In this document: positions 1 to 6,314 of the stretch, piece after piece | How the letters are laid out: each line of letters starts with the position of its first letter | Numbering within the stretch: position 1 is the first letter of the stretch | NCBI GenBank assembly: GCA_021781095.1 | Contig: JAJXXM010000033.1 | Location: forward strand, 1 to 10,690 | DNA: 10,690 bases | Direction: 5' to 3' | DNA from: a bacterium | GTDB taxonomy: Bacteria; Eremiobacterota; Eremiobacteria; Baltobacterales; Baltobacteraceae | Notes under the pieces: generated by a model | What the model was told of the DNA's origin: nothing | What the model saw: the letters and a program-made list of their open reading frames with translations, nothing else | Databases searched by the model: none | Made by a program: the position numbers and the translations under genes

Positions 1-1
1 C

Positions 2-106
2 CTTCCCAACCGGCTCGCCGATATCATCACTCCCGCCGCGATTCCCGAAGCGCCCGACGTGCGCTATTGGACGGGGCAGGCGCTCGCCGCCGGCAGCGGC
101 GGATAG
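2..106 (+). CDS. 3' end of an unidentified protein-coding gene (partial)
   Basis: This is an open frame entering from the left edge and ending at a TAG (104-106). It gives 34 residues beginning LPNRLADIITPAAIPEAP and ending in a Gly/Ser-rich tail (AAGSGG). The composition looks like a genuine protein end, with aliphatic residues, prolines and a WTG motif rather than the Arg-rich runs seen in the other frames here. It lies in the same frame as the exonuclease gene, which starts 15 bases later, so the two are probably co-transcribed. The fragment is too short to assign to a family, and no function is proposed. Confidence 0.6.
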   Translation, partial: LPNRLADIITPAAIPEAPDVRYWTGQALAAGSGG

Positions 107-121
107 CGCGAGTCGTTCTCG

Positions 122-844
122 GTGCGGTTGCGCGACGTCGCGATCTTCATCCTCGATGTCGAGACGACCGGTATCGATCCCCGAAAGAGCCATCTCTGCG
201 AGATCGGCATCGAACGGTGGTTACCGCCCGCCTATACCGGGCCGATCGAACGCACGAAATGGTCGAGTTTGGTACGCCCTCCCGGCCCCATTCCGCCTGC
301 GGCGTCGGCGATCCACGGCATTTACGATGCCGACGTACGCGACGCGCCGCCGCTCGCAGAGGCGCTCGCGACGTTTCACGCGTTGGTGCCCGCCGGATCG
401 CTCGTCGTCGCGCACAACATGGCATTCGACGGAGCGTTCGTCGATCTCGACGGACGCTTTCGCGCCTGCACCCTTCGGCTCGCGCAACGTTTGTGGCCGA
501 ACGCGCCCTCGCACAAAAACTCCGAGCTCGCAACGTGGCTCGGTGTCGATCTCGGGAACGAGCCATTACATCGCGCCGCCGCCGACGTCGCGGTGACGGG
601 CGGTATCTTTCACCGCATTCTCGTGCGGATGGCCGAACGCGATGGAAGCGCGCCGACGCTCGAGGAAATTTGTCGCCTCTCTTCGCCCGACGAACCGGTC
701 GAGCGTCTTCCCTTCGGAAAGTATCGCGGCGAGCTGCTCGGCGCCGTCCCGATCGACTATCTGCGCTACGCGCGCGACACGTGGCACGATGTCGAACGCG
801 GCATCCGCACGGCGATCCTCGCCGAGATCGAACGCCGCTCGTAG
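122..844 (+). CDS. DnaQ-like DEDDh 3'-5' exonuclease with C-terminal FGKYRG domain
   Basis: The 240-residue protein has the full set of catalytic residues of DEDDh exonucleases (DNA polymerase III epsilon / RNase T superfamily). Motif I is LDVETTG (D12, E14), motif II is HNMAFDGAF (D103), and motif III is HRAAADV (H150, D155). Such enzymes remove nucleotides from 3' ends using two metal ions. The segment SAIHGI near residue 62 is also typical of DnaQ relatives. After the nuclease fold, residues about 194-220 carry LPFGKYRGE...IDYLRYA, a short module found at the C-terminus of some stand-alone exonucleases and in small DUF3820-type proteins. The start is GTG at 122; the previous in-frame stop is only 15 bases upstream and no strong ribosome site is visible, so TTG at 128 is an alternative. 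It is too short and too isolated to be the replicative polymerase itself, and a role in repair or nucleic-acid turnover is inference. Confidence 0.88.
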   Translation: MRLRDVAIFILDVETTGIDPRKSHLCEIGIERWLPPAYTGPIERTKWSSLVRPPGPIPPAASAIHGIYDADVRDAPPLAEALATFHALVPAGSLVVAHNMAFDGAFVDLDGRFRACTLRLAQRLWPNAPSHKNSELATWLGVDLGNEPLHRAAADVAVTGGIFHRILVRMAERDGSAPTLEEICRLSSPDEPVERLPFGKYRGELLGAVPIDYLRYARDTWHDVERGIRTAILAEIERRS

Positions 845-853
845 GCGCCTACG
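840..853. repeat. 14-base perfect palindrome across two convergent stop codons
   Basis: CGTAGGCGCCTACG is its own reverse complement. It contains the TAG stop of the exonuclease (842-844) and, on the other strand, the TAG stop of the aminotransferase (849-851), leaving only four bases between the two genes. As RNA it could form a five-pair stem with a four-base loop from either strand. No T-run follows on either side, so it is not a convincing intrinsic terminator. Confidence 0.6.
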
Positions 854-1793
854 CCTTGCGCGCTCCGAAGGTCGGCGTGATCCAGCTGCGGTAGCGCGGC
901 TCGCGCCCGCGCACCGCGCGTTCGTAGATTTCCATAATCTGCCGCGCGATCGGGCCCAACGTTCCGTCGCCGACGCGACGCCCGTCGATCGAGGAGGCGT
1001 GCACGAGCCCCGCGGCGCTTCCACTAAAGAATACTTCGTCGGCGGCGTAGAGCTCACCGCGGTCGATCGAGCGCTCGATGATTTTCAAGCCCAACATCTC
1101 CGAAGCGATCTGCATGACCGCGCGCCGCGTGCAGCCCTCCAAGACGTTCTGCGAGGGGTCGGGCGTATAGAGCGCGCCGTGACGAACCAAGAAAATATTC
1201 TCCGCCGATCCCTCGGCGACGTGCCCGTCGTGCGAGAGCATGATCGCTTCGTCGTAGCCGTTGAGCACCGCCTCGCTCTTGGCGAGCGCGGAGTTGACGT
1301 AGAGCCCGGTGATTTTTCCACGCGGCGGCGCCATGGTATCGTCGGCGCGGCGCCAGGAACTCACGCAGGCCTTCAGCCCGACCGACGCATCGAAATACTT
1401 CGTGAACGGCAACGCGATCATCGCGAAGCTCGCCGGGACGCCGTGCAGGCGAACGCCGATATCTTCCGCAGATTTGAAAATGCACGGCCGAATGTACACG
1501 TCGGTTTCGAAATGGTTCCTGCGGCAAAGATCGACCGTAATTTCGATCAACTCGTCGACGCTATGCGGCAGCTCCATCAAAAGAATTTTCGCCGAGTTGA
1601 AGAGCCGCTCGTAGTGCTCGCGTAGGAGCAAGAGATAGAGTTCGCGATCCTCGGGTACCCAGAAGCCGCGAATTCCTTCAAAACATCCCGTGCCGTACTG
1701 CAAGCCATGCGTCAGCAGGCCGACCTTTGCATCGTTGTAGTTCGAGAAGGCTCCGTCACGGTAAACCGTGAGCTTCGAAAGATCGACCGACAT
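849..1793 (-). CDS. ilvE: Branched-chain amino acid aminotransferase (class IV PLP)
   Basis: This is a 314-residue fold-type IV PLP enzyme, close to the usual IlvE length of about 305. It interconverts leucine, isoleucine and valine with their 2-oxo acids, using glutamate/2-oxoglutarate, in the cytoplasm. Visible hallmarks are THGLQYGTGCFEGIRGF near residue 28, the presumed PLP lysine K160 in RGKITGLYVNSALAKSEA, the phosphate-binding stretch EGSAENIFLV, and LEGCTRRAVMQIA followed by ADEVFFSGSAAGL. The reading frame runs 22 codons further upstream, but the start at 1793 is preferred. It lies six bases after a GGAG ribosome site, and the protein then begins MSVDLSKLTVYRDG, as expected for the family. 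D-amino acid aminotransferase and ADC lyase share the fold, but the motifs and length fit IlvE better. The gene stands alone, convergent with the exonuclease and divergent from the phosphoesterase. Confidence 0.93.
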   Translation of the reverse strand: MSVDLSKLTVYRDGAFSNYNDAKVGLLTHGLQYGTGCFEGIRGFWVPEDRELYLLLLREHYERLFNSAKILLMELPHSVDELIEITVDLCRRNHFETDVYIRPCIFKSAEDIGVRLHGVPASFAMIALPFTKYFDASVGLKACVSSWRRADDTMAPPRGKITGLYVNSALAKSEAVLNGYDEAIMLSHDGHVAEGSAENIFLVRHGALYTPDPSQNVLEGCTRRAVMQIASEMLGLKIIERSIDRGELYAADEVFFSGSAAGLVHASSIDGRRVGDGTLGPIARQIMEIYERAVRGREPRYRSWITPTFGARKA

Positions 1794-1799
1794 GTACCA

Positions 1800-1803
1800 C
1801 TCC
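1800..1803 (-). promoter_or_regulatory. Ribosome binding site of ilvE
   Basis: On the minus strand this reads GGAG and lies six bases before the ATG at 1793. It is the reason for choosing this start over the in-frame ATG at 1859, which would add 22 residues not typical of the family. Confidence 0.6.
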
Positions 1804-1885
1804 GGTATAGCGACGCGTGAAAATATCAATTCTCTGATTCGCGCAGGCGGAACGTGCATCCCGTCTACCGAAAACGCTGCTACCT

Positions 1886-4150
1886 ATGTGGTACCGCGCG
1901 ATCATCGCCGCAGCGCTCTTCGGGCTCGCTTGCACGGCGGCGGCGCCCCCCGCTCGCCATCGCCTCCCCAACGGTTGGCACCTGCGCCCCGTCGGCACCG
2001 GCGTGTCCGTCGGCACGATGCCGCAGGGAATCGCACGCTCTCCCGGCGGGAAGCGGATAGCGGTGCTCGACGCGGGCGCGGCACCGGCCACGCTTCGCAT
2101 ACTCGATGCGCGGACGCTTCGCACGCAAACGATCGTGAAACTTCCCGACGGCTTCGGCATCCCGATCTGGCTCGATAGCGAGCGTCTCCTCATCGCCGGC
2201 GGAAAACAGGACGATATCGAGCGCGTCGATCTGCACCAGCAGCACGTCGTCGGCATCGACGGCATCGGGCGAGGAAGCTGGTGCGCGGGCATCGCGCTCT
2301 CCGCGCACCGCACGCGCCTGGCGGCGATCGGCGATGCGAGCGGTCGCGTCTATGCGTTCGACCGCCGCGGTGAGCGCCTGTGGAGCGCTGCGGTTGGCGC
2401 GCACCCATCGGCACTCGCGTTCGAAGCGAACGGCACGCTCGTCGTCGCCTCGCGCCAAGATTCGAAACTCTCCTTTTTCAATCGTGCCGGAAAACTCATC
2501 GCCGCCATCCCGACCGATCGGCACCCCGCCGCGCTCGCGCTCTCACCGAATGGAGGCACGCTCGCCGTCGCCGCGAGCGATGCCGGACGTCTCGATCTTT
2601 TTTCGACGCACTCGCCGGCGAACGGCGTCCGCCGCATCGATGTCGCCGAGCGATTCGGTGTCGGCAATCATTTCGGTAGCTCTCCCGACGCACTCGCCTT
2701 CGAGCGCGATGGATCCATTCTCGTCGCCCTGGCGGGGGAGAACCAGATCGCCTTGGTGCGCGGGGATCGCGTCGTCGCACGCGTTCCGGTCGGTTGGTAC
2801 CCCGACGCGCTCGCGAGCGGCTCCGACGCGATCTACGTCGCCGATGCCAAAGGCGAGGGCATGCACGCGAATCCCAACTTTCGGCCGCTCGAACGTGCGA
2901 GTTATGCGAACTACGTTGCACTATTGACGGTCGGCGATCTGCGCCGCATCTCGCCCGCGTCGTTCGACGCACCCGCCGCGCGCAGCTTCGCTGCGGAGCG
3001 CGCGACGATTGTGCCGCTCGCGCGTCGCCCCGTCCAAACCGTCCTGCGCGCGGGCGGACCGATCCGACACGTCATTTATATCATTAAAGAGAATCGAACC
3101 TACGACCAGGTCCTCGGGGATATCAAACGCGCCGACGGAGATCCGCAGCTGGCCTGGTTCGGCGAGCGCGTCACGCCGAACCAACACGCAATCGCACGCC
3201 GGTTCGGCATACTCGATAACGCTTATACCGACGCGCAAGTGAGTGCGGACGGACATAACTGGACCGACGCCGCTTTTGCAAACGATTACGTCGAACGGTT
3301 CTGGCCGCCGAATTACGGCGGGCGCCGGCCCTTGTACGATTTCCAGAACGGTGCCGGCCCGGTCGTGCCGCAAGGCGGCTACCTCTGGGACGACGCGCGT
3401 CGAGCCGGCATCACGTTCCGAGATTACGGCGAGGATACCGGCGTCCCGCGTTCGACGAGCCCGACCTATCTTGCGGGGAATATGGCGGGACTCGTCGGTC
3501 ATTTCGATCCGGCATACGAGGGGTGGAATCTTCACTATAGCGACCTGCTCCGCGAAGCGGAATGGGATCGGGAGTTCCGCGCCTTCGTCGCGCACCACAC
3601 GCTTCCGGCACTCGAGATCGTCTATCTTCCGAACGACCACACCGCGGCGGCACGAGCCGGGGCGTTCACCCCACGCGCGTACGTCGCGCAGAACGATCTT
3701 GCGGTCGGGCGACTCGTCGATGCGGTTTCGCACTCGCCGTACTGGCGCAGCACCGCCATCTTTATCGTCGAAGACGACGCGCAAAACGGCCCCGACCACG
3801 TGAGCGACCAACGCTCGACGTTTTATGTCGCGAGTCCCTACGCGCGCGGCGGCGTCGTTGCGGCGCGCTACGATACGGCGAGCGTGTTGCGCTCGATCGA
3901 ACTCATTCTCGGCCTGCCGCCGCTCTCGATCTACGACGCGACGGCTCGCCCGCTCGACGCCGTCTTTACCAATACTCCCGACGACGCGCCATTTACCGCG
4001 CTCGCACCTCGCATCGATATCGATGCGAGAAATCCGCAACACGGCGTCGGCGCGCGCCGAAGTGCGGCGATGGACTTCCGCATCCCCGACGCCATCGACC
4101 CGACGATCGCCAACGACGTGCTTCGAGATCTGTATGGAGTGAAACGATGA
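1886..4150 (+). CDS. Secreted YncE-type beta-propeller / AcpA-type phosphoesterase fusion
   Basis: The 754-residue exported protein has two parts. Residues 1-20 form a signal peptide (R4, then a hydrophobic Ala/Leu/Ile core ending ACTAAA); GLAC at 13-16 is a poor lipobox, so ordinary signal peptidase cleavage is more likely. Residues about 30-350 are YVTN/YncE-like propeller blades, for example HPSALAFEANGTLVVASRQDSK and HPAALALSPNGGTLAVAASD. Residues about 394-695 form a phosphoesterase domain of the alkaline phosphatase-like superfamily (PF04185: acid phosphatase AcpA, phospholipase C). Likely metal and active-site residues are E402-N403 in IKENRTYD, S453 in QVSADGHNW, and D630-D631 in IVEDDAQNGPDHV. 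These match the AcpA set as I remember it. NCBI calls this architecture 'bifunctional YncE family protein/alkaline phosphatase family protein'. The substrate is unknown; a phosphate ester or phospholipid outside the cytoplasm is inferred. No ribosome site precedes the ATG, and it overlaps the next gene by ATGA. Confidence 0.9.
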   Translation: MWYRAIIAAALFGLACTAAAPPARHRLPNGWHLRPVGTGVSVGTMPQGIARSPGGKRIAVLDAGAAPATLRILDARTLRTQTIVKLPDGFGIPIWLDSERLLIAGGKQDDIERVDLHQQHVVGIDGIGRGSWCAGIALSAHRTRLAAIGDASGRVYAFDRRGERLWSAAVGAHPSALAFEANGTLVVASRQDSKLSFFNRAGKLIAAIPTDRHPAALALSPNGGTLAVAASDAGRLDLFSTHSPANGVRRIDVAERFGVGNHFGSSPDALAFERDGSILVALAGENQIALVRGDRVVARVPVGWYPDALASGSDAIYVADAKGEGMHANPNFRPLERASYANYVALLTVGDLRRISPASFDAPAARSFAAERATIVPLARRPVQTVLRAGGPIRHVIYIIKENRTYDQVLGDIKRADGDPQLAWFGERVTPNQHAIARRFGILDNAYTDAQVSADGHNWTDAAFANDYVERFWPPNYGGRRPLYDFQNGAGPVVPQGGYLWDDARRAGITFRDYGEDTGVPRSTSPTYLAGNMAGLVGHFDPAYEGWNLHYSDLLREAEWDREFRAFVAHHTLPALEIVYLPNDHTAAARAGAFTPRAYVAQNDLAVGRLVDAVSHSPYWRSTAIFIVEDDAQNGPDHVSDQRSTFYVASPYARGGVVAARYDTASVLRSIELILGLPPLSIYDATARPLDAVFTNTPDDAPFTALAPRIDIDARNPQHGVGARRSAAMDFRIPDAIDPTIANDVLRDLYGVKR
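4136..4139 (+). promoter_or_regulatory. Ribosome binding site of the membrane protein gene
   Basis: GGAG lies inside the last codons of the phosphoesterase gene, seven bases before the ATG at 4147. It supports this start although the same frame stays open for nearly 600 bases upstream inside the phosphoesterase gene. Confidence 0.6.
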
Positions 4151-4863
4151 CCGGACCCGTCCTTGCAGGCACGACGTTTGCCGCTTCCGCCGTCGAATGC
4201 GTCGAGGCGGCGACGATCGTCCTCGCCGTCGCGCTCACACGCGGCCTACGCGTAGCGTTGCTCGGAACGCTGGGAGCGTTGCTCGCGCTGGCACTCTTTA
4301 TCGCCGTATTCGGGTCGCTACTCGTCCGCGCGAGCGAACTGCGCGGTATCGAAACGATCGTCGGGCTCTTCTTGCTCTACTTCGGTTGGAAGTGGTTGAG
4401 GAAGGCGATCTACCGCTATGCCGGGCGCATTCCCATGCGCGACGAAGCGGCGAATTTCGCAAAGGACAACGCTCGCTTGAGTGAATCGCACGACGATCGG
4501 CTCGGCATGGCGATGGCCTTTCAAGGCGTCCTGCTCGAAGGCTTCGAGGTGGCGATCATCGTCGTGAGTTTTGCCGCAACGTCGCACGGGGCGCTCGACT
4601 GGTCGATCGGCGGCGCCGCCGTCGCCGCGGTGCTCGTCACACTCCTCGCGGTCGTCGCCCACCGCCCGTTGACCAACGTGCCGGAGAACGCGTTAAAGTT
4701 TATCGTCGGAACGATGCTGGTTTCGCTTGGGTTATTCTGGAGCGCGACCGGGCTCGGTTTCGTTTCACCGCTCGGCGACGCGCTCATCGCGCTCCTCGTC
4801 GCCGCGACGCTCGCCCTCTCGTTTGCGGCGATCGCGCACCTTCGGAAATCGAGCGTTCGCTAA
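4147..4863 (+). CDS. Polytopic membrane protein with duplicated ExxE halves; possible cation transporter
   Basis: The 238-residue protein is very hydrophobic, with about six or seven membrane helices and a charged central loop at residues 93-120. The two halves resemble each other. VECVEAATIVLA (E17, E20) matches LLEGFEVAIIVV (E131, E134), and ELRGIETIVGLFLLYFGWKW (64-83) matches VPENALKFIVGTMLVSLGLFW (178-198). This looks like an ancient duplication of a three-helix unit, with acidic pairs inside the first helix of each repeat. Paired acidic motifs in duplicated halves recall FTR1-type iron permeases (REGxE) and Gdt1/TMEM165 cation exchangers. It may belong to the uncharacterised COG4280 membrane family; this is from memory. 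Metal-cation transport is an inference. The start overlaps the phosphoesterase stop (ATGA) and has its own ribosome site, so the two are probably translated together and may act in one process at the cell surface. Confidence 0.82.
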   Translation: MTGPVLAGTTFAASAVECVEAATIVLAVALTRGLRVALLGTLGALLALALFIAVFGSLLVRASELRGIETIVGLFLLYFGWKWLRKAIYRYAGRIPMRDEAANFAKDNARLSESHDDRLGMAMAFQGVLLEGFEVAIIVVSFAATSHGALDWSIGGAAVAAVLVTLLAVVAHRPLTNVPENALKFIVGTMLVSLGLFWSATGLGFVSPLGDALIALLVAATLALSFAAIAHLRKSSVR

Positions 4864-4979
4864 ATAAATCAAGCGGCGATCCCCCAGGCGCCTGCAACCG
4901 CACCGCAGTACCCCTGTTTGTAGGTTGCATGCGCCCCTCTGCTGCGGCGCAACGATAACGATACGTGAAGGAGAGAACT
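4864..4979 (+). promoter_or_regulatory. Leader region ahead of the formate operon, with small inverted repeats
   Basis: This 116-base non-coding gap is the only real space before the formate genes, so their promoter is expected here, but no convincing -35/-10 pair can be picked out. It holds the palindrome CAGGCGCCTG (4885-4894) and a possible hairpin of TGCGCC (4930-4935) with GGCGCA (4946-4951) around a ten-base loop. It ends in the ribosome site. There is no T-rich terminator for the upstream genes. Confidence 0.4.
4968..4973 (+). promoter_or_regulatory. Strong ribosome binding site of the OFA transporter
   Basis: AAGGAG sits six bases before the ATG at 4980 and decides that start. The in-frame GTG at 4965 would place the ribosome site inside the gene and add only five residues. 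Confidence 0.75.
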
Positions 4980-6290
4980 ATGGACGCATCCGCTCCGGGT
5001 TCCAACCGTTGGGCCATCGCGATCGCCGGGATCATCGTGATGATCTGCCTAGGAACCGTCTATTCGTGGAGTATTTTTACCAACGCGCTGATCGCCGGTT
5101 TTCAATGGTCGACGCAACAGGCGACCACCCCGTTTGAAACCGCAATATTTTTTCTCGGCCTAGGAGCATTCATCGGCGGGCGTTGGCAAGACCACGTCGG
5201 CCCGCGCACCGTGACGATCGTCGGGGCGATCGTGTGGGGAGTCGGCGTCATGCTCGCCGGCCTCGGCACGCAGCATTTCGGACACACCTGGATGCTCGTA
5301 ACCTACGGAATTATCGGCGGCTTCGGCAACGGCATGGCGTACGTCACGCCGGTGGCGATGGTGACGAAATGGTTCCCCGATATGCGCGGGCTCGGTAGCG
5401 GCCTCGTCGTAATGGGGTTTGGGCTCGGAGCGTTTTTCTATAACCAAATCGTGACGCGCCTCGCGCCCTACGCAGCCGTCGCAAAACCGGCGCTCGCGTA
5501 CGTGAAGGCGCGCGATGCCGCGATCAAGGCGGGAACGCCGTTCGATGCGACGACGTATCAGCTCTCGCACGATCTCATGCACGGCCTCATGGGTATCTTT
5601 TTCATCTCGGGAATCGTCTTCATCATCCTCGGCGGCATCGCCGCGTTCGCACTGAAAAATCCGCCGACCTCGGGCAATGCGAGCGCCACTGCGGCGGGCG
5701 GCTTCACGATGGCGCAAGCTTTTGCAACGCCGCAGGTGTACGGGCTCTGGCTGCTCCTCTTCCTCAACGTCACCGCCGGTATTTTCGTGATCTCGAATGC
5801 GGTGCCGATGATCAGCCAGTTCGCATCGGTCGGCATTCCGACCGCGGCGCTGTGGTACGGCCTCATCGCCATCTTCAACGGGCTCGGACGGTTTTTCTGG
5901 GGCTCGATCTCCGATCGACTCGGCCGCAATCTCACCTACACCGTGATGTACCTCATCCAAGTCGTTATTTTCTTCACGGTCGGCCATATCGCCGGGCTCT
6001 CCGGGGTCTTGGTCTGCTTCGCTATCGTTCTGCTCTGCTACGGCGGTGGCTTCGGCGTTATGCCGTCGTTTAATGCCGACTACTTCGGAACGGCGAACAT
6101 GGGGCAGATCTATGGCTTCATCCTTACCGCGTGGGGCCTCGGCGGAGTCGTCGGGCCGGCGATCGCGGGCTTCGTTCAGGATAAAACCGGCTCGTATACC
6201 GGCGGGCTCTCCGCAATTGCGATCATGCTGATCGTCGCTGCGGTCATTCCATTCTTTATCAAGAAGCCGCAGGCACCGGCAAACGCGTAA
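4980..6290 (+). CDS. OFA-family MFS transporter, probable formate carrier
   Basis: The 436-residue protein has about 12 membrane helices and belongs to the oxalate/formate antiporter (OFA) branch of the major facilitator superfamily. Diagnostic stretches are LGTVYSWSIF near residue 24, GGFGNGMAYVTPVAMVTKWF (113-132), RGLGSGLVVMGFG, the inter-domain loop about 225-245, the second-half signature GRFFWGSISDRLGR (303-316), and PSFNADYFG...GQIYGFILTAWGLGG (362-389). The hydrophilic loop at about 165-200 is longer than in minimal MFS proteins. It is the first gene of a unit with formate dehydrogenase genes starting 24 bases downstream, so formate uptake is the most economical role. Family members also carry oxalate or other carboxylates. 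In the putative helix 11, position 385 is Trp; a Lys important for oxalate in OxlT (K355) appears to be absent, by my unaligned comparison. Confidence 0.9.
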   Translation: MDASAPGSNRWAIAIAGIIVMICLGTVYSWSIFTNALIAGFQWSTQQATTPFETAIFFLGLGAFIGGRWQDHVGPRTVTIVGAIVWGVGVMLAGLGTQHFGHTWMLVTYGIIGGFGNGMAYVTPVAMVTKWFPDMRGLGSGLVVMGFGLGAFFYNQIVTRLAPYAAVAKPALAYVKARDAAIKAGTPFDATTYQLSHDLMHGLMGIFFISGIVFIILGGIAAFALKNPPTSGNASATAAGGFTMAQAFATPQVYGLWLLLFLNVTAGIFVISNAVPMISQFASVGIPTAALWYGLIAIFNGLGRFFWGSISDRLGRNLTYTVMYLIQVVIFFTVGHIAGLSGVLVCFAIVLLCYGGGFGVMPSFNADYFGTANMGQIYGFILTAWGLGGVVGPAIAGFVQDKTGSYTGGLSAIAIMLIVAAVIPFFIKKPQAPANA

Positions 6291-6304
6291 GCGGCTTCGG
6301 TTGT

Positions 6305-6308
6305 AGGG
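6305..6308 (+). promoter_or_regulatory. Probable ribosome binding site of the formate dehydrogenase alpha gene
   Basis: AGGG lies six bases before the ATG at 6315, within the 24-base gap after the transporter stop. It is modest in strength but correctly spaced. Confidence 0.45.
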
Positions 6309-6314
6309 TACGAT

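Noticed and set aside
840..853. Intrinsic transcription terminator
   Set aside because: The stem is short and no T-run follows on either strand.
67..894. A 275-codon plus-strand frame over the exonuclease gene
   Set aside because: It is an Arg-rich shadow frame. The exonuclease frame has all catalytic motifs.
1794..1859. A 22-residue N-terminal extension of IlvE
   Set aside because: The downstream ATG has a well-spaced GGAG, and the family begins near MSVDLSKLTVYRDG.
3562..4146. An N-terminal extension of the membrane protein inside the phosphoesterase gene
   Set aside because: The extension is Arg-rich out-of-frame sequence. A ribosome site and ATG at 4147 begin a clean membrane protein.
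4918..4960. A sigma70-type promoter built from TTGCAT and GATAAC-like boxes
   Set aside because: The spacing is about 20-22 bases instead of 17 and the matches are poor.
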